Shown one piece after another: positions 8,205 to 16,892 of a stretch of DNA of 64,000 nucleotides. Below the pieces are notes generated by a model, which worked only from the letters and a program-made list of their open reading frames with translations, made no database searches and was not told the origin of the DNA. Position 1 is the stretch's first letter, and every line of letters begins with the position of its first letter. Both the position numbers and the translations under genes were made by a program. Source of the DNA: Amycolatopsis sp. NBC_00345. GTDB taxonomy: Bacteria > Actinomycetota > Actinomycetes > Mycobacteriales > Pseudonocardiaceae. Location of the stretch: NCBI RefSeq assembly GCF_036116635.1, contig NZ_CP107995.1, positions 868,001 to 932,000 of the forward strand. The letters are read 5' to 3'.

Positions 8205-11200
8205 GTGTCGGTTGAAGAGCGGGAAAGAAGGCTGGATACCGCACCTGCCGTTTTTGTGGCGGAAAGCGGTTCGGCGGTCTATTCCGGTGTCGAACCGGCG
8301 CCGCCCCGGACCCTGCTGAGCGTGCTGGGCGAATCAGTTTCCCGGTACCCCGACGCGCCCGCACTGGACGATGGTGAACAACAGTTGTCCTACGCGGGAC
8401 TGGATCGTGAAGTCCGCCGGCGGGCGGCCGTGCTGCGCGACGCGGGAGTGCGGGCGGGCGACCGGGTCGGGGTGCGGGTCCCGTCCGGCACCGCCGAGCT
8501 GTACGTCGGCATCCTCGCGGTGCTGGCCGCCGGAGCGGCGTACGTCCCGGTCGACGCCGACGATCCCGACGAGCGCGCCGAGCTGGTCTGGCGCGAAGCG
8601 CGCGTCTACGCGGTGATCGGTGCCGGCGAGAAGGTCGAACTGCGCCCCGGCAACCAGCCCGGTGGCTGCGGCGGCACGCCGAGCCCGGAGGACGACGCGT
8701 GGATCATCTTCACCTCCGGGTCCACCGGCCGGCCGAAGGGCGTCGCGGTGACCCACCGGTCGGCGGCCGCGTTCGTCGACGCCGAGGCCCGGCTGTTCCT
8801 GCGGTCCGCCCCGATCGGCCCCGGCGACCGGGTGCTCGCCGGGCTGTCCGTCGCGTTCGACGCCTCGTGCGAGGAAATGTGGCTGGCCTGGCGAAACGGG
8901 GCCTGCCTGGTCCCGGCGCCACGCTCGCTGGTGCGCACCGGGGCGGACCTCGGCCCGTGGCTGCGGCAGCGCGGCATCACCGTGGTGTCGACCGTGCCGA
9001 CCCTGGCCGCGATGTGGCCGGTGGACGACCTCGCCGCGGTCCGGCTGGTGATCCTCGGCGGCGAGGCCTGCCCGCCCGAGGTGGTGCGGCGGTTCGACGA
9101 CGGCGTGCGCGAGGTGTGGAACACCTACGGGCCCACCGAAGCCACCGTCGTCGCCTGCGCCGCCCGGCTGCGCGCCGGTGAGCCGGTCGGCATCGGGCTG
9201 CCGCTGGACGGCTGGCGGCTGGCCGTGGTCGACGCGGCCGGGCTGCCCGTGCGCTGGGGCGAGACCGGCGAGCTGGTGATCGGCGGCGCGGGGCTGGGCC
9301 GTTACCTCGACGCGGTCAAGGACACCGAGAAGTTCGTGCCCCTGCCCGCGCTCGGCTGGAAGCGCGGCTACCGCAGTGGCGACCTCGTCCGCGCGCTGCC
9401 GGACGGGCTGGTGTTCGTCGGCCGCGCCGACGACCAGGTCAAGCTCGGCGGCCGCCGGATCGAACTCGGCGAGATCGAGGCGGCGCTGCTGGAGCTGCCC
9501 TCGGTCGCCGCCGCGACCGCGGCTGTCCGGCGGACGGCCGGCGGGATCGACGTCCTGGTCGGCTACCTCGTCCCGGTCGGCGCCGGGTTCGACCAGGCCG
9601 AGGCCACCCGCCTGCTGCGCGACCGGCTACCGGCCGCGCTGGTGCCTCGGCTGGCGGTGCTGGCGGACCTGCCCACCCGGTCCTCGGGCAAGGTGGACCG
9701 GGACGCGCTGCCGTGGCCGTTGCCCCGGGCGCGCGAGGCGGCCGTCCCCACGGACCTCGACCGCGACACCGTCCGGCTGCTCGCCGTCTGGAGCGAACTG
9801 CTCGGCGTCGAAGCCGGCCCGGACGACGACTTCTTCGACCTCGGCGGGACCAGCCTCGCCGCCGCGCGGCTCGTTTCCGTGCTGCGTGAGCACCATCCCG
9901 GGATCTCGGTGGCCGACGTCTACCGCCATCCCACCCCGGCCCGGCTGTCCGCCGTGCTGGGGGCCGGGCCTGCCACCGAGGCCGAGCCGGCCCGCACGTT
10001 CGACCGGACGCCGCGGTACTCCGGCTGGGTCCAGTGCGCGATCCAGCTCGTCCTGCTCGGGTTCGGCGGCGTGCGGTGGCTGCTGATGATCGCCCTGATC
10101 GGCAACCTGCTGCCGCTGGTCGTCGCGGAGTCGTGGCTGCCGACGATGTCGTGGTGGGCGCTGGTACCCGCGTGGCTGGTGCTGTTCAGCCCGGCCGGCC
10201 GGATGCTGATCTCCGCGTTCGGCGCGCGGGCGCTGCGGGGCCGGATCCGGCCGGGGGAGTACCGCCGCGGCGGGCGGACCCATCTGCGGCTCTGGGCCGC
10301 CGAACGGTTCGCCGCGTCGTTCGGCCCGGCCGCGATCACCGGCACTCCGCTGGCAGCCCGTTACGCGCGGCTGCTCGGCTGCTCCGTCGGTTCGGGCACG
10401 GATCTGCACGCGCCGCCGCCGGTGAGCGGGCTGGCCACGTTCGGCGACGGCTGCGCGGTCGAGCCGGAGGCCGACCTGGCCGGGTGGTGGCTCGACGGCG
10501 ACGTGCTGCACGTCGGGGAAATCCGCATCGGTGACCGGGCCCGCGTCGGCGCGCGCAGCACCCTGCTGCCCGGCGCCGCGCTCGGTGCGGACGCCGAACT
10601 GCTGCCCGGCAGCTGCCTCGGCGGCGTCGTGCCGGACGGCGCCACCTGGGGCGGCTCTCCCGCGGCCCCACAGCAGCGCGCGGCCGACCACAGCTGGCCG
10701 GCCGCTCCGCCCGCGCGTTCACGGGGATGGGCGGCGCTGTACCTGGCCAGCGGCGCGATGCGGGGACTGCTGCTCGGCGCCGCCGCGGTCCCGCCCGCGG
10801 TGCTCGCGATCCTGGTCCTCCCGCCGCAGACGACCCTGGTCACCGCCATGGTGACCATGCTCTGGTGGATGCCGCTGATGGTCCTCGCCGGACTACTCGG
10901 CTACGCGCTGCTCGTGCTGGCACTGACCCGGCTCGCCGGCGCCGCGATCAAGCCGGGTGTGCACCCGGTGCACAGCCGCGCCGGCTGGGCCGCCTGGCTC
11001 GTGCACGACCTGATGGACATGGCGCGCAAGAGCCTCTTTCCCTTCTACGCCAGCCTGTTCACCCCGGTCTGGCTGCGTTGTCTCGGCGCGCGCGTCGGCC
11101 GTTCGGTCGAGGCGTCCACGGTGCTGGCGCTGCCCGGGATGCTGCGGGTGGCGGACTCGGCGTTCCTCGCCGACGACGTGCTGGCCGCGCCGTACGAGCT

Positions 11201-12104
11201 GCGCGGCGGCTGGCTGCGCGTCGGGCCGGCCGAGGTCGGCGCCCGCGCGTTCGTCGGGAACTCGGGCATCGTCGGGCCCGGCCGGTCCGTCGGCCAGGGC
11301 GCGCTGATCGGGGTGCTGTCCGACACCCCGGAGGAGGTGCCGGACGGCAGTTCGTGGCTGGGCCGGCCGCCGATGCGGCTGCGGCGCGAGGCCGAGATCC
11401 CCGACCCGGCGCGGACTTTCGCCCCGCGTAAGGCTTTGCGCGTCGCGAGGGCCGCCGTCGAGCTGGGCCGGATCATTCCGCTGATCGTGGCCGGGCTGCT
11501 GGGCACCGCGACGTTCGTCGCGTTCGACTACGTCTACGAAGCCGCCGGCTTCTGGCTCGCCGCCGCGGCGGGCGGCCTGGTGCTGACCGTCGCCGGCCTC
11601 GTCGCCGGTCTGATCACCACCGCCGCGAAGTGGTTGCTGGTGGGGCGTTTCCGCGCCGGGCGGCATCCACTGTGGAGCTCCTTCGTGTGGCGCAACGAGC
11701 TGTTCGACACGTTCGTCGAGATGCTCGCGGTGCCGTCGCTGGTCCAGCCGTTCTCCGGCACGCCGGTGCTGAACTGGTGGCTGCGCAGCATGGGCGCGCG
11801 GATCGGCCGCGGGGTCTGGTGCGAGAGCCACTGGCTGCCCGAGCCGGACCTGGTCACCGTCGGCGCGGGGGTGAGCGTGAACCGCGGCTGCGTGCTCCAG
11901 ACCCACCTGTTCCACGACCGCGTCATGCGCCTGGAACCGGTGACCCTGGACCGTGACGCGACCCTCGGGCCGCGCACCATCGTGCTGCCGGGCAGCCGCG
12001 TCGGCCCCGCGGCCACGATCGGTGCCGGCTCACTGGTGATGGCCGCGGAATCCGTGCCCGGGCACAGCCGGTGGCAGGGCGCGCCCATCGTGGCGAAGCA
12101 GTAG
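8205..12104 (+). CDS. Pls/PosA-type single-module NRPS-like poly-amino-acid synthetase
   Basis: A 1299-residue protein, close to the ~1320 residues of epsilon-poly-L-lysine synthetase (Pls). Residues 30-515 form an adenylation domain (IIFTSGSTGRPKGVAVTH, NTYGPTEATVV, GETGELVIGG, YRSGDL, RSSGKVDRDALP). A carrier domain follows with phosphopantetheine Ser550 in DFFDLGGTSLAAARLV. Three membrane-segment clusters (about 615-665, 850-920, 1085-1150) alternate with three hexapeptide/condensation-like repeats (for example GDRARVGARSTLLPGAALG, VGPAEVGARAFVGNS, GPRTIVLPGSRVGPAATIGA). There is no thioesterase. Aligned by eye to GrsA, the specificity code is D-A-E-S-I-G-T-V-V, with Asp235 and Glu239 equivalents and Ser278, similar to lysine codes. 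Likely role: iterative, membrane-bound polymerisation of a basic amino acid. The product is inferred, not shown. Confidence 0.88.
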   Translation: MSVEERERRLDTAPAVFVAESGSAVYSGVEPAPPRTLLSVLGESVSRYPDAPALDDGEQQLSYAGLDREVRRRAAVLRDAGVRAGDRVGVRVPSGTAELYVGILAVLAAGAAYVPVDADDPDERAELVWREARVYAVIGAGEKVELRPGNQPGGCGGTPSPEDDAWIIFTSGSTGRPKGVAVTHRSAAAFVDAEARLFLRSAPIGPGDRVLAGLSVAFDASCEEMWLAWRNGACLVPAPRSLVRTGADLGPWLRQRGITVVSTVPTLAAMWPVDDLAAVRLVILGGEACPPEVVRRFDDGVREVWNTYGPTEATVVACAARLRAGEPVGIGLPLDGWRLAVVDAAGLPVRWGETGELVIGGAGLGRYLDAVKDTEKFVPLPALGWKRGYRSGDLVRALPDGLVFVGRADDQVKLGGRRIELGEIEAALLELPSVAAATAAVRRTAGGIDVLVGYLVPVGAGFDQAEATRLLRDRLPAALVPRLAVLADLPTRSSGKVDRDALPWPLPRAREAAVPTDLDRDTVRLLAVWSELLGVEAGPDDDFFDLGGTSLAAARLVSVLREHHPGISVADVYRHPTPARLSAVLGAGPATEAEPARTFDRTPRYSGWVQCAIQLVLLGFGGVRWLLMIALIGNLLPLVVAESWLPTMSWWALVPAWLVLFSPAGRMLISAFGARALRGRIRPGEYRRGGRTHLRLWAAERFAASFGPAAITGTPLAARYARLLGCSVGSGTDLHAPPPVSGLATFGDGCAVEPEADLAGWWLDGDVLHVGEIRIGDRARVGARSTLLPGAALGADAELLPGSCLGGVVPDGATWGGSPAAPQQRAADHSWPAAPPARSRGWAALYLASGAMRGLLLGAAAVPPAVLAILVLPPQTTLVTAMVTMLWWMPLMVLAGLLGYALLVLALTRLAGAAIKPGVHPVHSRAGWAAWLVHDLMDMARKSLFPFYASLFTPVWLRCLGARVGRSVEASTVLALPGMLRVADSAFLADDVLAAPYELRGGWLRVGPAEVGARAFVGNSGIVGPGRSVGQGALIGVLSDTPEEVPDGSSWLGRPPMRLRREAEIPDPARTFAPRKALRVARAAVELGRIIPLIVAGLLGTATFVAFDYVYEAAGFWLAAAAGGLVLTVAGLVAGLITTAAKWLLVGRFRAGRHPLWSSFVWRNELFDTFVEMLAVPSLVQPFSGTPVLNWWLRSMGARIGRGVWCESHWLPEPDLVTVGAGVSVNRGCVLQTHLFHDRVMRLEPVTLDRDATLGPRTIVLPGSRVGPAATIGAGSLVMAAESVPGHSRWQGAPIVAKQ

Positions 12105-12122
12105 GTTTCGCCCGCCCAGGCG

Positions 12123-12281
12123 TCAGCTCTGGGAGGGAGCGGCCCCTTCGGCGGGCGGGGTCTCCTCCTGCTCGTCCGGCAGCGCTTCCTTGGCCGCGGC
12201 CTTGGCCTCGCTGATGTGGTGGCTGATCTCGTCCAGTTCACGTTCCGCGTCCCGGATCCGCCGGTCCTGGTCCCCTGCCAT
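12123..12281 (-). CDS. Small charged helical protein, 52 residues
   Basis: A short reading frame on the minus strand from an ATG at 12281, beginning MAGDQDRRIRDAEREL, with DEISHHISEAKAAAKEALP and a Glu/Pro-rich tail. The central 35 residues have a heptad-like spacing that would form an amphipathic helix or coiled coil. An AGGGGACCA-type context lies near the start, and the third codon position is strongly G/C-rich as in real genes here. It follows the STAS gene on the same strand after 69 bases that include a hairpin. No function is known; resemblance to small actinobacterial stress proteins is only impressionistic. Confidence 0.55.
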   Translation of the reverse strand: MAGDQDRRIRDAERELDEISHHISEAKAAAKEALPDEQEETPPAEGAAPSQS

Positions 12282-12315
12282 GAGCACGCCCCTGACGTCG
12301 ATGCTGCGTCTCCCG

Positions 12316-12358
12316 CCGGATAGCCGCTGGGCTCCCGGCGCAAACCGCCGCTATCCGG
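12316..12358. terminator. Inverted repeat between STAS gene and 52-residue gene
   Basis: CCGGATAGC (12316-12324) pairs with GCTATCCGG (12350-12358) around a 25-base loop that is itself GC-rich. The right arm overlaps the stop codon of the STAS gene. It could act as an attenuator or terminator on the minus strand. There is no U-tract. Confidence 0.4.
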
Positions 12359-12851
12359 GGAGGATCAGCGCGGCGGGGGCGTGGCCGGCCTCCCGGGCGG
12401 GAGCGGCGACGGCGGCGGCCCGTGAGGAGTGGATGACCAGGCGCTCGTGCACCCGGGTGATCTGCAGCGGGCGCCAGGTCGCGCGGGTCGTGGCGACCAG
12501 CCGCAGGTCGGTGCGCGACGCCGCGGCCCGGTGCCCGTCCAGCAGCACCGTGAGCCCGGCGGAGTTCAGGAACCGGACCGCGGACAGGTCCACCACGAGC
12601 CGCCGCGGCCCCTGGGCCAGGGCCGACTCGATCGCTTCCCGCACGGTGGGCGCGGTGTGCAGGTCGAGGTCACCGTCCAGGACGAGGACCATCGTCCGGC
12701 CGTGCCACTCGGTGGTGATCTTCAAGGTCGTGATCGCCGTGACCGTCGAGGTCGGCGGTCTGGCCCGGCCCCGGGCCGGCGGAATGGCCACCACTCCGGC
12801 GGGCGGCTGCGGGCGGCGGAAACGACGGGGGTCGAGGGTGCCGAGTTTCAT
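12351..12851 (-). CDS. STAS-domain anti-sigma factor antagonist
   Basis: A 166-residue protein starting at ATG 12851 (MKLGTLDPRRF), with a ~40-residue Pro/Arg-rich head and a STAS domain (residues ~45-150): MVLVLDGDLDLHTAPTVREA, RRLVVDLSAVRFLNSAGLTV. The Ser in NSAG is the residue phosphorylated by anti-sigma kinases in SpoIIAA/RsbV-type antagonists. No anti-sigma kinase or sigma factor gene is adjacent, so the partner must be elsewhere. The head is unusual but its function is unknown. Confidence 0.87.
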   Translation of the reverse strand: MKLGTLDPRRFRRPQPPAGVVAIPPARGRARPPTSTVTAITTLKITTEWHGRTMVLVLDGDLDLHTAPTVREAIESALAQGPRRLVVDLSAVRFLNSAGLTVLLDGHRAAASRTDLRLVATTRATWRPLQITRVHERLVIHSSRAAAVAAPAREAGHAPAALILPG

Positions 12852-13090
12852 CACGGTCGGGCTCCTGCTCTGCCGACCGCGACCCGGGCCGCGGGAACCT
12901 GCGGCCCGGGACCGGAGGCGGCCTCGGAATGACGTTGATCGTCGCGAGGGCAAGGGCTGGGCGCTCCGGCGCTGTCGGACCGCAGTCTACTGTGACGGCA
13001 GCCCGCCCGACCCGTCCTCGAGCGGTGTCGCACCCGATGGCGGACGTGGTGGTTCCGCGCCGGGTCGTCCGGTCTGGTTAAGCTGGCGCC

Positions 13091-13510
13091 ATGGGCGATG
13101 GGGTTGAGACGGCGACGGCGGCGCGCTGGGCCGAAGTGGTCAGCTACGTGCGGTTGCGCTACGAGGTCCTCGAAGAGGTCGACGGCTGGGTGCGCTTCCG
13201 GCTCGACACCCAGGGCGGCCGTACCCAGCAGGTCACCGTGCACCTGGTGCCGGACCTCGACGGGACGGCGTGGGCCGAGATCTCCTCGCCGGTCGGCTGG
13301 GCCGACCGCATCGACCTGCGCCGGCTGCTGGAGCTGGTGGGCTCGTCGAACGTCGGCGGGGCCGCCGTGGTGGACGGGATCGCGCTGGTCAAGCACACCG
13401 TGCCGCTCGGCGCGCTGGACCTGGAGCTCGAGTTCGAACGGCCGCTGCTGTCGATCGTGACCCGCGCGGACGCGCTGGAGCAGCAGCTCGCCCAGGCCGA
13501 CGCGTTCTGA
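13091..13510 (+). CDS. Conserved hypothetical actinobacterial protein
   Basis: A 139-residue acidic soluble protein starting at ATG 13091. It has SYVRLRYEVLEEVDGWVRFR, a run of beta-strand-like segments (QQVTVHLVPDLDGTAWAEIS), DRIDLRRLLELVGSSNVGGA and a C-terminal helix. No catalytic motif, signal peptide or membrane segment is seen. The alternating pattern resembles small alpha/beta chaperone-like folds (YbjN or T3SS chaperone type), which is only a guess. It is convergent with the DUF998 gene, whose stop lies four bases away. Confidence 0.75.
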   Translation: MGDGVETATAARWAEVVSYVRLRYEVLEEVDGWVRFRLDTQGGRTQQVTVHLVPDLDGTAWAEISSPVGWADRIDLRRLLELVGSSNVGGAAVVDGIALVKHTVPLGALDLELEFERPLLSIVTRADALEQQLAQADAF

Positions 13511-13514
13511 GCGG

Positions 13515-14174
13515 CTAGACGCGCGCCGGGGTGAGCTGACGCGCGGGCGCCACCAGCGCCGCCAGCGCGACGAGTTCGGTGAGCGCCATGCCGCGTTCGA
13601 CGAGGCCGAGCGGGATGAGCTGCCACCAGCGTTCGTCGGTGATCGCGGCGACGCCGACGGCGCCGAGGATGATCCCGAACCAGCCGAGGGACAGCGCGGC
13701 GAGTAACCGGACGGCGAAGCGCCTTCGGGGTGAATGCGGGAACGTCGTGCGCGCGGCGAGCAGGACGGCCAGCGGCAGGCAGACGAACGCGACGACGCTG
13801 GCGGCGCGGTGGAGGGTGCCGCCCGCGCCCGATCCGGCGGCCGCGGCCCAGTCGGTCTTGGGGAACGCGACGATGACAAGCAGCCCGATCGTCCACAGCC
13901 CGCCGAAGATCGCGGAGACGACGGGCAGCCGCTGTTGCAGGCGCAGGACCGCGAGACTGACGGCGGAGCCGACGGCCACGAGGACCACGGCGAGGTCGAA
14001 GACCCACTTGTTGTCGCTGAGCCCGTACTCGCTGATCGTGCGGCTGGTGACGCTGATCTGGTCCGTCGGCGGCACCAGCCCGAGCACAAGGACCAGCAGG
14101 GCCCCGACGGCGAGCGCGATGATGCCGCCGATCGCGAGGAGAGCGGGCCGGCGGTCCGGGGCGAGGGCGGTCAT
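13515..14174 (-). CDS. DUF998-family membrane protein
   Basis: A 219-residue protein with six hydrophobic segments (for example LLAIGGIIALAVGALLVLVL and VVAFVCLPLAVLLAAR). The loop SRTISEYGLSDNKWVFD after the first segment, the PKTDW loop and the THxxS-like LHRAAS motif are typical of DUF998. The function is unknown; structurally related families include small integral membrane proteins of unknown transport or enzymatic role. It stands between a convergent hypothetical gene and a minisatellite region. Confidence 0.85.
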   Translation of the reverse strand: MTALAPDRRPALLAIGGIIALAVGALLVLVLGLVPPTDQISVTSRTISEYGLSDNKWVFDLAVVLVAVGSAVSLAVLRLQQRLPVVSAIFGGLWTIGLLVIVAFPKTDWAAAAGSGAGGTLHRAASVVAFVCLPLAVLLAARTTFPHSPRRRFAVRLLAALSLGWFGIILGAVGVAAITDERWWQLIPLGLVERGMALTELVALAALVAPARQLTPARV

Positions 14175-14219
14175 ACACCGAGATTAGCCAAGCCGGGTTC
14201 GGGTCGGTGTGAGCGGAAG

Positions 14220-14800
<581 letters not shown>

Positions 14801-14812
14801 CCGCACCGCCGC

Positions 14813-15904
14813 TCAGGCCGCCCGGCCGCTCCCGACCACCTGGCCACGGACGGCGCGCAGCGCGTGGTGATCCACAGTGGACGGTTCGGCGGAGAGCCAG
14901 CCGCCGATCTCGTGCAGGAACTGCTCCGGGGTCATCGGCGGGCCGGGCTCGCCGTCCGGGTCGGCGGTGGTGATCTCGCCTTCGCGGCTGGGGTACACGA
15001 TCATCGCGCCGCGCAGGGCGACGCCGGGCAGCAGTTCGCGGTAGGCGTCGAGGCTCTCGGCCAGCCGGCTGCCGCCGCCGCGGAAGGCGCGGCCGTTGCG
15101 CAGCAGGCGGCCGTCTTCCGTGGTCTCGTAGTGGCCGGGCAGCCAGAGCTTCGATTCGACGAGCACCAGGCGCTTGCCGCACAGCACGGCGTGGTCGACG
15201 TCGGCGAACACCGAGCCCGGCCAGGACAGGCCGTGGAAGATGCGGGCGCCGGGGAGCCGGGTGAGGTAGCGCTCGAGCAGGTCGGCGGTGAGCCGCTCCG
15301 CCAGCTCGTCGGCCTCGACGCCCGGGTGGCCGAACACCGGGGTGCCGCCGAACTCCTCGGCGAACTCGGCGCGGGCCTTGCGCGCCGCGAGATAGCCCTG
15401 CGCGAGGCGCTGCACCAGCAGCGCGGTGCCCGCGGTGAGCAGCAGCCAGACGATGAGCACCGGCGGCGTGAAGTCCACCCCGGTGAGCAGCGGCAGCAGC
15501 ACGAGCACCATGCCGGTGACCGCCGCGACCACGGGCGTGTGCCCCGGCCCGCGGCGCCGGCCGTGCCGCATGCGCGTGTCCTCGCCGGCGAACACCCACC
15601 AGTCGAGGTCCTCGGGCGCCAGGTCCAGCGGCTCCGGCACGAAGCCGGGCTCCTCGCTGAACCGCCGCCGCCTCGGCCGCGCCACCGGGCGCGTGCGCAC
15701 GGCGGGGATCCCCGCGTTGTACCCGGCGCGACGGGCCGGGTCACTCAGCGTGTCGTAGGCCTCGCGGAGCAGCTGGAACGTGCCGACGGTGCCCCCGGCG
15801 TCGGGGTGCAGCGTCTTGGCGAGCCGGCGGTAGGCCGCCTTGACCTCCGCGGGCGAGGCCGTCTTCCCCACGCCGAGCACCGCGTAGTAGTCGACTTCGG
15901 GCAC
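14813..15904 (-). CDS. J-domain protein with membrane segments and NERD-like C-terminal domain
   Basis: A 363-residue protein. Residues 1-70 are a J domain (DYYAVLGVGKTASPAEVKAAY, with the HPD motif in LHPDAGG), the DnaK-stimulating signature. A linker is followed by two hydrophobic segments around residues 140-185 (GMVLVLLPLLTGV, VLIVWLLLTAGTALLVQ). The C-terminal 170 residues resemble nuclease-related NERD domains: ARIFHGLSWPG, DVDHAVLCGKRLVLVESKLW (the conserved D and ExK pair). The GTG at 15904 is preferred, with GGAGG at 15916-15920 upstream. A membrane-anchored chaperone cofactor fused to a putative nuclease is an unusual combination; function is inferred only from domains. Confidence 0.8.
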   Translation of the reverse strand: MPEVDYYAVLGVGKTASPAEVKAAYRRLAKTLHPDAGGTVGTFQLLREAYDTLSDPARRAGYNAGIPAVRTRPVARPRRRRFSEEPGFVPEPLDLAPEDLDWWVFAGEDTRMRHGRRRGPGHTPVVAAVTGMVLVLLPLLTGVDFTPPVLIVWLLLTAGTALLVQRLAQGYLAARKARAEFAEEFGGTPVFGHPGVEADELAERLTADLLERYLTRLPGARIFHGLSWPGSVFADVDHAVLCGKRLVLVESKLWLPGHYETTEDGRLLRNGRAFRGGGSRLAESLDAYRELLPGVALRGAMIVYPSREGEITTADPDGEPGPPMTPEQFLHEIGGWLSAEPSTVDHHALRAVRGQVVGSGRAA

Positions 15905-16207
15905 GTCGCGTTCCACCTCCGGATGGCTGGCGCGGCAACACTATGGGGTCCCCGATCGGCGCCGCCAACCGCCTCCGCGGCGCGCCGGGGTGAATCGATT
16001 CTCCAGCTGCCGCCCCGTCGGGCCTGTCCGGGGAACGCGCCGGTACGCCGAGTGCGCGGTGACCACAGTGGACAGTGGTGGATGGGTCCGTTCCGGTGTA
16101 TCGGTCCGGCGTCGGCGGTGACTGTCGGTGGTTACCTGTCGCTCGATCGGGTTCCGCTCGGCTTTCTGGGCCGCGGGAGGCGGGATCGGCCCAGCAGACT
16201 CGGGACC
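15905..16207. other. Divergent intergenic region upstream of TetR gene
   Basis: About 300 bases between the J-domain gene and the TetR gene. It holds the GGAGG ribosome-binding site of the J-domain gene and an imperfect 18-bp dyad ACCACAGTGGACAGTGGT (16062-16079; seven of nine pairs match) that could be the TetR operator. No reading frame here is convincing. Confidence 0.4.
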
Positions 16208-16849
16208 GTGCGGAAACTCAAGGCCGCCCGTCGTCCGGAGATCGTCGGGGCGGCGGTGGAGCTGGCCGGGGAGCGTGGCCCGGCCGCGGTGTCGATGCGC
16301 GCGGTCGCGGCCCGGCTGGGCCTCACGCCGATGGCGTTGTACGGCTATTTCCGCAGCAAGGACGACCTGCTCGACGCCGTCGCCTGCCACCTGATGGGCC
16401 TGCTGCCCGAGCCGGGCGCGGACCTCCCGCCGCTGGAGCGGCTGCGGCGCCTCGCCGGGGGACTGCGGACCGTCGCGCGTGCGCACCCGGCGCTGGCGGG
16501 CTTGCTGTTCACCACCGGCGCGGCTGCGGCCGACGAGGCGCTGGTGATCACCGACCGCTGGTATGCGGCGCTGCTCGATGCCGGTGTGCCGGCCGCGGAC
16601 GTGCCCCGTCTGGAGCGGCTGCTGACCACGTTCGTGGCGGGTTTTGTGCTGTCCGAGGTCGAGGGGCGGTTCGCCGCGGCCCGCCGTGCCGCGCGGTCGC
16701 GCCGGGCCCGGTTCGCCCCGGCCGACCTGCCCGGCCACCACCGCCTCGGCGACCGGCTCGACCCGGACGTCGCCTGGGACACCGAATTCGACGAAGACCT
16801 GGCCGCCCTGCTGGGCCTCGTCGAGGCGGCGGCGCTGCGGGACTCGTGA
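16208..16849 (+). CDS. TetR-family transcriptional regulator
   Basis: A 213-residue regulator. The N-terminal HTH is clear (RPEIVGAAVELAGERGPAAV, then MRAVAARLGLTPMALYGYF and RSKDDLLDAV), and the C-terminal ligand domain resembles TetR_C of tetracycline-repressor-like proteins (WYAALLDAGVPAADV, LLTTFVAGFVLSEVEGRF). I chose the GTG at 16208, immediately before RKLKAARRPEI; upstream in-frame sequence is low-complexity. It is convergent with the ROK regulator, with a 50-bp palindrome overlapping its 3' end. No target gene is obvious; its nearest divergent neighbour is the J-domain gene. Confidence 0.88.
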   Translation: MRKLKAARRPEIVGAAVELAGERGPAAVSMRAVAARLGLTPMALYGYFRSKDDLLDAVACHLMGLLPEPGADLPPLERLRRLAGGLRTVARAHPALAGLLFTTGAAAADEALVITDRWYAALLDAGVPAADVPRLERLLTTFVAGFVLSEVEGRFAAARRAARSRRARFAPADLPGHHRLGDRLDPDVAWDTEFDEDLAALLGLVEAAALRDS

Positions 16850-16890
16850 GTGTTTATGACGGTTCTAACCGTCATAAACACTCACGAGTC
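16841..16890. terminator. Perfect 24-bp inverted repeat, bidirectional terminator (GTGAGTG family)
   Basis: Two 24-base arms (16841-16864 and 16867-16890) are perfectly complementary with a 2-base loop. The core reads GTGAGTGTTTATGACGGTT. The left arm includes the last codons and stop of the TetR gene; the right arm ends just before the stop of the convergent ROK gene. A second copy with compensatory changes lies at 40463-40508. Confidence 0.8.
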
Positions 16891-16892
16891 TT

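Noticed and set aside
16841..16890. Insertion-sequence end or attachment site
   Set aside because: No transposase, integrase or flanking direct repeat; related copies sit between convergent genes as terminators.
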